Shown: piece after piece, positions 52,651 to 61,626 of the stretch
Position numbering within the stretch: position 1 is the first letter of the stretch
Layout of the letters: each line of letters begins with the position of its first letter
NCBI RefSeq assembly: GCF_017094525.1
Contig: NZ_CP064788.1
Location: 1,907,030 to 1,971,029, forward strand
DNA length: 64,000 bases
From: Halapricum desulfuricans
GTDB lineage: Archaea > Halobacteriota > Halobacteria > Halobacteriales > Haloarculaceae
Reading direction: 5' to 3'
Notes under the pieces: generated by a model
Told to the model about the DNA's origin: nothing
What the model saw: the letters and a program-made list of their open reading frames with translations, nothing else
The model's database searches: none
Program-made: the position numbers and the translations under genes

Positions 52651-54768
52651 ATGACCGACGACCCGCTCGCGCGCAACCGCCTCGAGAACGAGGAGAGTCC
52701 GTACCTCCAGCAGCACGCCGACAACCCGGTCAACTGGCAACCCTGGGACGAGGCCGCACTCGAGGCCGCCCGCAAGCGCGACCGACCGATCTTCCTGTCG
52801 ATCGGCTACTCCTCCTGTCACTGGTGTCACGTGATGGCCGAGGAGAGCTTCGAGGACGAGACGGTCGCCGAGGTGCTCAACGAACAGTTCGTTCCGATCA
52901 AGGTCGACCGCGAGGAACGGCCCGACCTCGACAGCGTCTACCAGACACTCGCCCAGCTGGTCAGCGGCCGCGGCGGCTGGCCGCTGTCGGTGTGGCTCAC
53001 GCCCGACCAGCAGCCCTTCCACGTCGGGACGTACTTCCCGCGAGAGCCGCGCCGCGGGATGCCCGGCTTCCTGGAGGTGCTCGGGAAGTTGCGAGCCAGA
53101 TACACCGACGAGCGCGAGGAGATCGAAGCCCGCGCCGAGGAGTGGACCGAAGCCGTCGAGGACGAACTCTCATCGACCCCCGAACGGTCGGGCGAGGTCG
53201 GCGACGACCTGCTAGCGAGAGCCGGCGAGACCGCGGTACAGCGCGCCGACCGCACGCACGGCGGGTTCGGATCGGGCGGCCCGAAGTTCCCCCAGACTGG
53301 GCGGCTCCGGATCCTGTTGCGTGCCTACGGGCGGACCGGTCGCGAACAGTTCCGGACCGTCGCGACCGAGGCGCTGGACGCGATGGTCGAGGGCGGGATC
53401 TACGATCAGGTCGGCGGCGGTTTCCACAGGTATGCGACCGATCGGGAGTGGGTCGTCCCGCACTTCGAGAAGATGCTCTACGATAACGCCGAGATCCCGC
53501 GCGTGCTCCTGTTGGGCTATCAGGCCACCGGCGAGGACCGCTACGCCGAAGCCGCCAGCGAGACCTTCGAGTTCCTTCGGCGAGAGCTTCGCCACCCCGA
53601 GGGCGGGCTGTTCAGCACGCTTGACGCGCGCAGCGCGCCGCCCGACGACCCCGGAGCGAGCGAGGAGGGGGCGTTCTACACCTGGACGCCCGCGGCGGTG
53701 CGCGAGGCCGTCGGGAGCGAGACCGACGCCGACCTGTTCTGTGATCGCTACGGCATCACCGGGGCCGGCAACTTCGAGGGCGAGACGGTCCTCACTCGCG
53801 ACGCCCCGATTCCGGAGCTGGCGGAGGCGTACGAACTCGACCCGGATGCCGTCGAGGATCGACTCGAAACCGCCCGCAAGCAGGTCTTCGACGCGCGGAG
53901 CGAGCGACCGCGACCGAACCGCGACGAGAAGGTACTGGCCGGCTGGAACGGGCTGGCGATCTCGGCGCTCGCGTCGGGCGGGCTCGTCCTCGATCCGTCG
54001 TACGCCGAGACGGCCGGCGAGGCGCTGTCGTTCTGTCGTCGACACCTCTGGGACGGATCCGACGACCGCCTGCACCGTCGATACAAGGACGGCGATGTCC
54101 GGATCGACGGGTATCTCGAGGATTACGCTTTCCTCGCGCGCGGCGCGTTCGACACCTACCAAGTGACCGGTGACCTCGAACACCTGTCGTTCGCGCTCGA
54201 CCTCGGCGACGCGTTGGTCGAGCGGTTCTGGGACGCCGACGCCGGGACGCTGTACTTCACGCCCGCCGGCGGTGAACGCCTGATCGCCCGGCCACAGGAG
54301 CTGTCCGATCAGTCCACGCCCTCGAGCGCGGGCGTCGCCGCCGAGACGCTGCTCGCGCTCGATGGCGTCCGGCCGGACGATCGCTTTGCCGAGGTTGCCG
54401 CGGGCGTACTCGAGACGCACGCCGACACGATCGAACGCGACCCGCTCCGACACGCGTCGCTGACGCTGGCGGCCGATCGCTACCGGAACGGCTCGGCCGA
54501 GCTCACGATCGCCGCCGAGTCGATCCCCGACGAGTGGCGAGATCGGCTGGCGACGACCTATCTACCGGCCCGGATCCTGACTCGTCGGCCGCCGACGGCC
54601 GACGGACTGGACGCGTGGCTCGATCGGCTCGAGATGGCCGACGCGCCACCGATCTGGGCCGGCCGGGACGCTCGTGACGGGCAGCCGACAGTCTACGCCT
54701 GCCGGGCGTTCGCGTGCTCGCCGCCCCAGCACGACCTCGAGGCGGCGATCGAGTGGCTGCGAGACTAG
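52651..54768 (+). CDS. YyaL-like protein: thioredoxin-like domain fused to a six-hairpin-like domain
   Basis: This 705-residue protein has an N-terminal thioredoxin-like DUF255 domain (1-165) with the redox motif C56-H-W-C59 in YSSCHWCHVMAEESF, followed by an alpha/alpha-barrel-like region to the end (GGIYDQVGGGFHRYATDREWVVPHFEKMLYDN, AGWNGLAISALA, YAFLARGAFDTYQVTGD). The family resembles mammalian SPATA20 and bacterial YyaL. Function is not established. Confidence 0.92.
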   Translation: MTDDPLARNRLENEESPYLQQHADNPVNWQPWDEAALEAARKRDRPIFLSIGYSSCHWCHVMAEESFEDETVAEVLNEQFVPIKVDREERPDLDSVYQTLAQLVSGRGGWPLSVWLTPDQQPFHVGTYFPREPRRGMPGFLEVLGKLRARYTDEREEIEARAEEWTEAVEDELSSTPERSGEVGDDLLARAGETAVQRADRTHGGFGSGGPKFPQTGRLRILLRAYGRTGREQFRTVATEALDAMVEGGIYDQVGGGFHRYATDREWVVPHFEKMLYDNAEIPRVLLLGYQATGEDRYAEAASETFEFLRRELRHPEGGLFSTLDARSAPPDDPGASEEGAFYTWTPAAVREAVGSETDADLFCDRYGITGAGNFEGETVLTRDAPIPELAEAYELDPDAVEDRLETARKQVFDARSERPRPNRDEKVLAGWNGLAISALASGGLVLDPSYAETAGEALSFCRRHLWDGSDDRLHRRYKDGDVRIDGYLEDYAFLARGAFDTYQVTGDLEHLSFALDLGDALVERFWDADAGTLYFTPAGGERLIARPQELSDQSTPSSAGVAAETLLALDGVRPDDRFAEVAAGVLETHADTIERDPLRHASLTLAADRYRNGSAELTIAAESIPDEWRDRLATTYLPARILTRRPPTADGLDAWLDRLEMADAPPIWAGRDARDGQPTVYACRAFACSPPQHDLEAAIEWLRD

Positions 54769-54856
54769 GGAGCAAGTCCCGAAACGCACCGTGGGCGTCC
54801 GGAACGCGACGCGTGGCGGTTCCCCTCACGCATCGCGAACCTGGCGTGCAAAACAG

Positions 54857-55012
54857 CTACTCGAGCGATTTCGCCCGGTTGTGGAAGTCGCCGCCGCAAC
54901 TACAGGTTCCGGGGTTTGTCGTCGCCTCGACGATCGTCCCACACTGGAGACACTCGTATTGCGACGGCGATTCCGGATCGTTCGTACCTTCGACATCCTG
55001 GCTATGTGGCAT
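54857..55012 (-). CDS. small zinc-ribbon (rubrerythrin-like) protein
   Basis: This 51-residue protein has ECLQCGTIV and TCSCGGDFHNRAKS, four cysteines in a zinc-ribbon arrangement with an N-terminal disordered tail (MPHSQDVEGTNDPESPSQY). Haloarchaea have many such short rubrerythrin-type ribbons, usually of unknown role. Confidence 0.8.
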   Translation of the reverse strand: MPHSQDVEGTNDPESPSQYECLQCGTIVEATTNPGTCSCGGDFHNRAKSLE

Positions 55013-55132
55013 CAAAGATAGGGAGGGTTCGGGAACACAAGTATTAATCGCAAAAGGAATATAATGACGTATTATTACACCTAGTTCGCCTGTGACTCTC
55101 GGGAGAGCGCGGTCGGGTAGACCGGCCGAGGC

Positions 55133-55519
55133 CTAGTTCTGCCCGAAGTACTCACGGATCCGCTCGGCCAGGTAGACCGGGATCGAGACCGGCTCTTGCT
55201 CGACGAAGCGGGCGATTTCCGTGTCGTCGTGCTCAACAACCACGGTCGGGATGTACTCGATCCCGTACGCCTCGACTTTCGGGCCGGCTTTCGAGCCGTC
55301 GTCCAGTTTCTCGACGGGGATCTCCTCGATTCTGTCGTCGTCGACGCCGGCCGCCTGCAGGGCCGCGCCGAGCGTCGGCAACTGGGCGCGACAGTCGCCA
55401 CACCAGTCGCCGCCCCAGACGATGTAGGTCAGCTCGTCGTGTTCGGCAAGCGTGTCGATCGTATCGGTGTGTGCGTCTTCGTTGAAAACGGGATCCGGCT
55501 CCATCGTGTCGAGACTCAT
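55133..55519 (-). CDS. thioredoxin-family protein
   Basis: This 128-residue protein has the active site WCGDC (C40, C43) after a TYIVWGGD strand and the cis-Pro loop YIPTVVV. The central GDC variant and the helix ALQAAGVDDDRIEEIPVEKL are usual for haloarchaeal thioredoxin-like proteins. It is likely a cytoplasmic reductant; the substrate is unknown. Confidence 0.9.
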   Translation of the reverse strand: MSLDTMEPDPVFNEDAHTDTIDTLAEHDELTYIVWGGDWCGDCRAQLPTLGAALQAAGVDDDRIEEIPVEKLDDGSKAGPKVEAYGIEYIPTVVVEHDDTEIARFVEQEPVSIPVYLAERIREYFGQN

Positions 55520-55578
55520 ACCCAGGGGTTCGGGCCCGTTCGATAAAACGGTCGCGACTGTCGCAAAAACGGCACCGC

Positions 55579-55665
55579 CTACTGCTGGTCGAAGGCCGCG
55601 ACCAGTTCCGAGGCAGCGGCGCTGACGTCGCGGTCGGCGACGAACGACGCCATCGCCGTGCTCAC
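55579..55665 (-). pseudogene. C-terminal gene fragment
   Basis: A 28-residue frame from GTG 55665 (VSTAMASFVADRDVSAAASE...) ends at the TAG at 55579-55581. It is open only to an in-frame TGA just upstream (55681-55683). The good codon pattern without a sensible start suggests the end of a lost gene. I cannot name the parent. Confidence 0.35.
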
Positions 55666-55769
55666 GACGCGCGCGCCAGCTCAGACGCTGTTCGACCGCT
55701 ACGAGACGTCGTAGCTCGCGACGGTCGCCCGACCCCACTTTTACTATCTCGTCGGTCGTCAGTTCGGAC

Positions 55770-56729
55770 ATGGACGTCGGCGTACTCACCGTCCCGCTGG
55801 GGGACCAGCCGCGCGAATCGGCTTTCGAATATCTCGCCGGACTCGGCGTCGACGCCGTCGAACTGGGCTGTGGCGGCTATCCGGGATCGGATCACGTCGA
55901 TCGATCGGCGTTGCTGTCCGATCCCGACGCGCGGGACGCCCTCCGGGACGATCTGGACGCACACGACCTTCGCGTGAGCGCGCTCGCGACCCACAACAAC
56001 CCGCTCCATCCCGACGAGCAGCGGGCGGCCGAGGCCGACAGAGAACTGCGCGAGGCGATCGAACTCGCGGCGCTGCTGGACGTGGGGACCGTGACCTGTT
56101 TCTCCGGCTTGCCGGCCGGCGGCCCGAACGACGAGGTGCCCAACTGGGTGACCACGCCCTGGCCGGGCGAACACGCCAACGCCCACGAGTACCAGTGGGA
56201 GGTCGCCACCGAGTACTGGCGGGAGCTGGCGAGTTACGCCGACGAGCACGATGTCGATCTGGCGATCGAGATGCACCCGAACATGCTGATCTACGAGCCG
56301 ACGGGACTGCTCGAACTCCGCGAGCGGACCAGCGAGCGCGTCGGCGCGAACTTCGACCCCTCGCACCTCTACTGGCAGGGAATCGAAATCACCGACGCGA
56401 TCAGACTGCTGGGTGAGGCCATCCACCACGTCCACGCCAAGGACACCCGGGTCTACGACGAACAGGTCCGGACGAAGGGCGTGCTGGATACGACCGCCTA
56501 CGACGAGGTCGCCGACCGGGCCTGGCTGTTCCGGTCGGTCGGGTACGGCCACGGCGAGGACCACTGGCGGGACGTCGTCTCGACGCTACGGATGGTCGGC
56601 TACGACGGCGCGCTCTCGATCGAACACGAGGACGCGCTTACCTCCGCCAGCGAAGGGCTCGAAAAGGGCGTCGAGTTGCTCCGGCGCGTCGTCTTCGAGG
56701 ACCAGCCCGGCGACGCGTTCTGGGCGTGA
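55770..56729 (+). CDS. sugar phosphate isomerase/epimerase (xylose isomerase-like TIM barrel)
   Basis: This 319-residue AP-endonuclease-2-type TIM barrel has the metal ligands typical of the family: E-x-H in IEMHPN, D in NFDPSHLYWQG, H in HHVHAKDT, and a late Glu in IEHEDAL. The substrate is unknown, probably an inositol or sugar derivative. The dehydrogenase gene follows after 62 bases and the two probably work in one pathway. Confidence 0.9.
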   Translation: MDVGVLTVPLGDQPRESAFEYLAGLGVDAVELGCGGYPGSDHVDRSALLSDPDARDALRDDLDAHDLRVSALATHNNPLHPDEQRAAEADRELREAIELAALLDVGTVTCFSGLPAGGPNDEVPNWVTTPWPGEHANAHEYQWEVATEYWRELASYADEHDVDLAIEMHPNMLIYEPTGLLELRERTSERVGANFDPSHLYWQGIEITDAIRLLGEAIHHVHAKDTRVYDEQVRTKGVLDTTAYDEVADRAWLFRSVGYGHGEDHWRDVVSTLRMVGYDGALSIEHEDALTSASEGLEKGVELLRRVVFEDQPGDAFWA

Positions 56730-56791
56730 CGCTGTCGTCCGACTGACAGTTCCGGGCAAGGTATTTTCCGCTGTCGCCCGACGTGGTACCC

Positions 56792-57892
56792 ATGACACTC
56801 TCCGTTGGAATGCTCGGATACCGGTTCATGGGTCGGGCCCATGCCAACGCGCTCGCGCGATTGCCCATGTTCTTCCCAGACGCACCGACTATCGAGCGAG
56901 GGGTACTGATCGGCCGGGACGAATCCGCCCTGTCCGAGGCGGCCGACCGACTCGGGTTCGAACGGACGACCACCGACTGGCGGGACGCGATCGACGAGGT
57001 CGACGTCTTCTACAACCTCGGCCCGAACCACCTCCACGCCGAACCGTCGATCGCGGCGCTCGAGGCCGGGGCGGCCGTCCTCTGTGAGAAGCCCCTCGCG
57101 GCCGACGACGCGACCGCCGAACGCATGGCCCGGGCGGCCGCCGACGCGGCCGTCCCGACGGCGACGGCGTTCAACTACCGGTACGTCCCGGCGATCCGGT
57201 ACGCGAAGCGATTGATCGACGCCGGCGAGCTCGGCGAGATCCGCCACTTCCGCGGGCGCTACCTCCAGGACTGGCTGGTCGATCCCGACGCGCCCTGGAG
57301 CTGGCGGCTCGACGCCGACCTCGCCGGCAGCGGCGCGCTCGGTGATCTGGGCGCACACACGGTGGATCTCGCGCGGTATCTCGTCGGCGACATCGCCGAG
57401 GTCAGCGGCCAGTTGCGGACGTTCGTCGACGAGCGACCGACTCCGGACGGCGAGGACTCCAGCGAGGTGACCGTCGACGACGCCTACAGCGCGCAGGCGG
57501 CCTTCGAGAACGGGGCCGTCGGGACGCTCGAGGCCTCGCGGTTCGCGACCGGCCACAAGAACGACCACGCGATCGCAATCCACGGCTCGAAGGGGAGCCT
57601 GCGGTTCGGTCTCGAACGGCTGAACGAGCTCGAGGTCAACCTCGAGGGCGACCGCGGCTACCAGCGCGTGCTCGTCACCGACGAGGACGACCCCTACGGC
57701 GAGCGCTGGTGGCCCCCGGGACACGTCCTCGGGTGGGAACACACGTTCGTCCACGAGAACTACGAGTTCCTCACGGCGGTCGCGGACGGCGGCGAGTACC
57801 GCCCGAACTTCGCCGACGGGGCGACTGTCCAGCGCGTGCTGGCGGCCATCGAGGAGAGTGACGAGCGCGGCGAGCGCCTGAGAGTCGAATGA
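56792..57892 (+). CDS. Gfo/Idh/MocA-family NAD(P)-dependent oxidoreductase
   Basis: This 366-residue protein has an N-terminal nucleotide-binding pattern GMLGYRFMGRAHANAL (6-21) and the family motif CEKPLA (98-103). Its C-terminal half holds GDLGAHTVDLARYLVG. I chose ATG 56792; a GTG lies three codons upstream. It probably oxidises a sugar or inositol handled by the isomerase next to it. It overlaps the next gene by 4 bases. Confidence 0.92.
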   Translation: MTLSVGMLGYRFMGRAHANALARLPMFFPDAPTIERGVLIGRDESALSEAADRLGFERTTTDWRDAIDEVDVFYNLGPNHLHAEPSIAALEAGAAVLCEKPLAADDATAERMARAAADAAVPTATAFNYRYVPAIRYAKRLIDAGELGEIRHFRGRYLQDWLVDPDAPWSWRLDADLAGSGALGDLGAHTVDLARYLVGDIAEVSGQLRTFVDERPTPDGEDSSEVTVDDAYSAQAAFENGAVGTLEASRFATGHKNDHAIAIHGSKGSLRFGLERLNELEVNLEGDRGYQRVLVTDEDDPYGERWWPPGHVLGWEHTFVHENYEFLTAVADGGEYRPNFADGATVQRVLAAIEESDERGERLRVE

Positions 57893-58314
57893 GCGCAAGC
57901 GACGACGAGACGGGGCGGGTGACACTCGCGTTCTCGCTGGCGGCCGTCGAACGACTCGAGAACCCGACAGCGGCGTTCGAGGACGCACAGACCTGGAGCC
58001 GGGCGGTCGGCCTAATCGACGACGACACCGACCGGATCGAGCGGCTCGTCGAGCAACACGACCTCCGACAGGACTTCGACCTGCAGGGCCGAGACAGATG
58101 GCTCACTCTGGACGAGGTCCGCGAGACGACCTCAACGCCGCGACACGTCTACGTCGGGGCGAGCGACGACGACATGCGCGTCTCGACGATGTTCGACTGG
58201 GAGTACGTCCGCGTCACCGAGGCCGCCGAGAAGGCCGACTGGGCGGTCGCCGAACCCTCCGAGTCGGGTGTCCTCGCCCGACTTCTGTCGGCCGTCCGGA
58301 GTCTGTTCAGGTGA
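57889..58314 (+). CDS. haloarchaeal hypothetical protein
   Basis: This is a 141-residue acidic protein. It starts in the overlap with the oxidoreductase stop (ATGA), so it is translated with it. It contains [33 protein letters not shown] and [22 protein letters not shown], a pattern repeated in haloarchaeal proteins of unknown function. Confidence 0.75.
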   Translation: MSASDDETGRVTLAFSLAAVERLENPTAAFEDAQTWSRAVGLIDDDTDRIERLVEQHDLRQDFDLQGRDRWLTLDEVRETTSTPRHVYVGASDDDMRVSTMFDWEYVRVTEAAEKADWAVAEPSESGVLARLLSAVRSLFR

Positions 58315-58423
58315 GGCGACGGCCCCGTCACAGGACTCGATAGCGCTCAGTGCCGGTCAGCAGTTCGACGCGCCGACAGCCGGAGAGGGAAAAGCAATTG
58401 CCCGCCGCCCCCCACGTTGCAGT

Positions 58424-59272
58424 ATGCGCATCGCCGTGCCCAACAAGGGCCGTCTCCACGAGCCGAGCGTCGAGTTGCTCGAACGCGCCGGACTGCACGT
58501 CGTCGACGGTGCCGACCGAAAACTCCACGCCGAGACGGTCGATCCCGATGTGACGATCCTGTTCGCCCGAGCCGCCGACATCCCCGAGTACGTCTCCGAC
58601 GGGGCTGCCGACGTCGGCATCACCGGCCTCGATCAGGTCGCCGAGGCCCGGCGGGAGAACCTCGTCGAACTGCTCGATCTCGAGTTCGGGAGCTGTAAGC
58701 TCGTCCTCGCCGCGCCCGAAGACGGCGACATCGCTACCGTTGGCGACCTCGACGGCGGGCGGGTCGCGACCGAGTTCCCCAACGTGACCCGGGAGTTCCT
58801 CGACGAGCAGGGGGTCGACGCCGAGATTACCGAGGTCTCGGGCGCGACCGAGCTCACCCCGCACGTCGACATCGCCGACGCGATCGTCGATATCACCTCG
58901 ACCGGGACGACCCTGCGGATGAACCGCCTGTCGGTCGTCGCGGACGTGCTCGAGTCGTCCGTCCGACTGTTCGCCCGCGAGGACACCCGCGACCACGAGA
59001 AAGTCCGGCAGGTCGAGACGGCGCTGGGATCGGTTCTCGCTGCCGATGGGAAACGCTATCTCATGATGAATACTCCGGCCGACGCCCTCGACGAGGTCAA
59101 AGAGGTGCTTCCCGGCATGGGCGGGCCGACAGTGATGGACATCGCGGGCAGTGACGACGTCGCGGTCCACGCGGTCGTCGACGACAGCGAGGTCTTCGAG
59201 ACGATCAACGCGCTGAAAGACGTCGGTGCGAGCGACGTTCTCGTGACCGAAATCGAGCGTCTCGTCGAGTGA
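58424..59272 (+). CDS. hisG: ATP phosphoribosyltransferase (long form)
   Basis: This 282-residue protein begins [24 protein letters not shown] and has the PRPP site [17 protein letters not shown] (about 163-180). The C-terminal 75 residues form the regulatory domain of the long HisG class (feedback inhibition by histidine), so it does not need HisZ. It catalyses the first step of histidine synthesis. No other his gene is in the window. Confidence 0.96.
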   Translation: MRIAVPNKGRLHEPSVELLERAGLHVVDGADRKLHAETVDPDVTILFARAADIPEYVSDGAADVGITGLDQVAEARRENLVELLDLEFGSCKLVLAAPEDGDIATVGDLDGGRVATEFPNVTREFLDEQGVDAEITEVSGATELTPHVDIADAIVDITSTGTTLRMNRLSVVADVLESSVRLFAREDTRDHEKVRQVETALGSVLAADGKRYLMMNTPADALDEVKEVLPGMGGPTVMDIAGSDDVAVHAVVDDSEVFETINALKDVGASDVLVTEIERLVE

Positions 59273-59315
59273 CCGCTCCCGGAGCGGCGTCGTCCGACCG
59301 CCGACCAGCAGAACG

Positions 59316-59966
59316 TCACTCGACGATGTCCGTCGATGCAGTCGTATCCGTCTGGACGTCGGTGTCGAGATCGATATCTTGGATGAGATCGACCAGTTCC
59401 CGCAGTCGGGGGAACGTGTAGGCGGTGAGTTCCACGTCCGTCGATTCGGCGACGATGTCGGAGTCGACGACGAAGGCGATATCCTCCTGTGGCCAGCCGC
59501 CCATCTCGTCGACGATGTCGCTGGCGGGCCCGTACGCGAACGACGGCGTCGAGATGTCGATCGTCGTGTCGAGGACGTTCGCCCAGCCGTCGATGTAGCC
59601 GGAGGTCATGATGTTGCCGATCTCCTGCATGGCCGACCGCTCCATGTCGGTGAACAGGCCATCCGCAGGCTCGTCGCCGCCCATGCCGCCGACCATCTGT
59701 CCGACCAGTTGCTTGCTGTCGCGCGGTTCCAGCAGAAAGAGCACGTACCCGTGTGGCGGATCGACCAGTTCGACGAAGATCCCGACCTGTTTTTGCGAGC
59801 CGAGGTGAGTCTTGACGTCCTCGATGTCCAGAAAGTTGATCTTCGAGACCTCGATCCCGGCGTCGATCCCGGCCAGCTGACTCAGGTGATCGGCGACCGT
59901 CTCCGAGCCCTCCTTCGCCATCTTGTTGAACAGATCCAGCTTTCGAACGTCGACCTGGAGGCTCAT
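59316..59966 (-). CDS. CheC-like chemotaxis phosphatase family protein
   Basis: This 216-residue protein has one clear CheC/CheX-type phosphatase motif, S111-x3-E115-x2-N118 in MERSAMQEIGNIM. A second copy, as in full CheC, is not evident: the later SDIVDEMGG and SDIVAEST segments lack the Glu/Asn pair. It may dephosphorylate CheY-P or bind CheD. ATG 59966 was used; a GTG three codons upstream is possible. Confidence 0.85.
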   Translation of the reverse strand: MSLQVDVRKLDLFNKMAKEGSETVADHLSQLAGIDAGIEVSKINFLDIEDVKTHLGSQKQVGIFVELVDPPHGYVLFLLEPRDSKQLVGQMVGGMGGDEPADGLFTDMERSAMQEIGNIMTSGYIDGWANVLDTTIDISTPSFAYGPASDIVDEMGGWPQEDIAFVVDSDIVAESTDVELTAYTFPRLRELVDLIQDIDLDTDVQTDTTASTDIVE

Positions 59967-60045
59967 ATCGGTCACTCCGACTGCAGGACCGTAATACTGC
60001 CGCCCGCTCGATCACCTTCGATAACGGCTCCGACGCCGGTCGCGA

Positions 60046-60840
60046 TCACTGGTCGAGGTCGTCAGGCGTCAGCGTCGTGGCGGTCCGCCAGTAGTGATCG
60101 AACGTGTCACTCGCCCACGAGCGGACGGCCTCGTCGTCGGTGTCGATCGACGCCCGCAGGACGCCGGTCTCGTCGCGCAACAGCATGTGGACGGTGTCGT
60201 CGGTGATCGTTACTGCGAGCGGGATTCCCTCTTCCCGGACGTGAATTTCGGTGTCCGGCGCGTCCAGCAGCGAGCGAAGCCGATCGCGGAGTTCGGGATC
60301 GTCAGCCAGCGCTTCGATCGCGCTCCGTGAAAGCACGCCGGCAAACGACAGCTCGCCGGCGCTCGCTCGCCGCTCGACGACCGTCAGGTTCTGTTCGTTG
60401 AACGCATGCGAGAAAGCTCGCACCTCGCCTGCCGCGCCGACCAGGTCGAGCAGGCGCTTGACGGGCGCGTTCGGACGGGTCTGGGTTGGCGTCGTGATCG
60501 TCGCGTCCGCGAGATGACGCAAGTCGAAGTCCATCGCGTGCGTCGGGAGATACCGCACCAGCCCCCGGAGTTCACATTCCGTTTCGAGGATCTCGAGGAG
60601 GTCGGTCAGCCCGCGAGCGACGAGTTTGCCGGTCGCGGTCGCGATGTACTCGCTGCCGTCCTTGCGGACCCACGACCGCTCCTGAAAGTCGCCGAGGATC
60701 CGCCCGAGCGTCGCCTGGGAGGCGTCGGTATCGGCTTCGAGTTCGCGCCGCGTCCGGCGCTGGTCGGCCAGCGCGGTCAGCACTGCCACGCGGTTCTCCG
60801 AGCGCGCGAGGAACTCGACCTCCTCCAGCACCGATTCCAT
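60046..60840 (-). CDS. FilR1-type HTH transcriptional regulator
   Basis: This 264-residue protein has an N-terminal winged helix (FLARSENRVAVLTALADQRRTRRELEADTDASQATLGRILGDFQERSWV) followed by the methanogenesis-regulator-like output domain (about 105-260). Such regulators are expanded in haloarchaea. The frame continues upstream to 61218 through a mobile-element remnant, so I use ATG 60840. The ligand is unknown. Confidence 0.85.
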   Translation of the reverse strand: MESVLEEVEFLARSENRVAVLTALADQRRTRRELEADTDASQATLGRILGDFQERSWVRKDGSEYIATATGKLVARGLTDLLEILETECELRGLVRYLPTHAMDFDLRHLADATITTPTQTRPNAPVKRLLDLVGAAGEVRAFSHAFNEQNLTVVERRASAGELSFAGVLSRSAIEALADDPELRDRLRSLLDAPDTEIHVREEGIPLAVTITDDTVHMLLRDETGVLRASIDTDDEAVRSWASDTFDHYWRTATTLTPDDLDQ

Positions 60841-61250
60841 ACTCGTGTGTCCGACCGCGGAGCAAAAACGCTGTCCGTTCCGACAGCGATTGGGCCGCCG
60901 AACGTCGGCACCGATCGGCGTGACCGTCTCGGGACCGTTCCAATTTTCAGCAGCAAACAGCAGTATCTCGCACGAAGCGAGAGTAACTGTGTGTCGCTGG
61001 GCTTGACACAGAACTTTTGCTGCCATCAGCGTGTCATAGAAACTTCCGCACGCTCTGCTTATCCAAGTCTTGTCAAGACACTCGTGCAAGATACAACGCG
61101 CGTATCTGGCACTGATGGAATTTTGATCGACAGGAGTCGTAATCGCTGATACAGCGACCTCAGAGGCCTGCATGAATTGGCGACTGCAAGTACCTATCTG
61201 GACACATCTTGGTAACAAAGTGCTTTCCTTCGGCTGTCTAGTATGTATAC
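60841..61250. other. intergenic region carrying a mobile-element remnant
   Basis: No intact gene lies here. The 75-base segment 61032-61106 matches 39115-39189 in opposite orientation. The stretch next to the FilR1-type gene (60841-60900) and the AT-rich bases before 61251 should hold the two promoters. The remainder looks degraded. Confidence 0.55.
61032..61106 (-). pseudogene. remnant related to 39115-39189
   Basis: Read on the minus strand, the segment encodes ARYARCILHECLDKTWISRACGSFYDT, in line with the peptide at 39115. The two 75-base segments align without gaps with about a dozen mismatches. They diverge abruptly after TCTATGACA, so both copies end at the same motif or share a breakpoint there. 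Confidence 0.6.
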
Positions 61251-61520
61251 ATGAGGAACACCCAAGAGTTCTACTACGAGCCCGACGAGACCGAACAGCT
61301 CAGCACAGCCGTCGTCACGGCGGTCGCTCAAGCGCACGATGAGGATGTGCTTGAACAAGAATGGCTCATCAGTGACGACATCAACACGGACGCCCTCGAT
61401 GGCCTCTTTCAGGAACGGAATCTCGATATGACCATCCAGTTCGAGGCCGACGGGACGACCGCGACGATCATCGCCGACAGAGATGGAAACCCCCGCATCA
61501 AAATCGAATCACACCGCTAA
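61251..61520 (+). CDS. HalOD1 output-domain protein
   Basis: This is an 89-residue protein with the pattern LSTAVVTAVAQAHDEDVLE...IQFEADGTTATIIADRDGNPRIKI, typical of halobacterial output domain 1, found at the end of haloarchaeal sensory pathways. It stands alone, without receiver or kinase. It may be a truncated or free-standing output unit. Confidence 0.85.
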   Translation: MRNTQEFYYEPDETEQLSTAVVTAVAQAHDEDVLEQEWLISDDINTDALDGLFQERNLDMTIQFEADGTTATIIADRDGNPRIKIESHR

Positions 61521-61626
61521 GTTACACGCTCCGCGAAGAGTTGGTTCAGCAGCTTTGGTGCGAAACAACGACGGTCTTTGTGCTGACTACAGCCTCTGTA
61601 TGTTGCACCGCGTTCTGCAAGCATAT

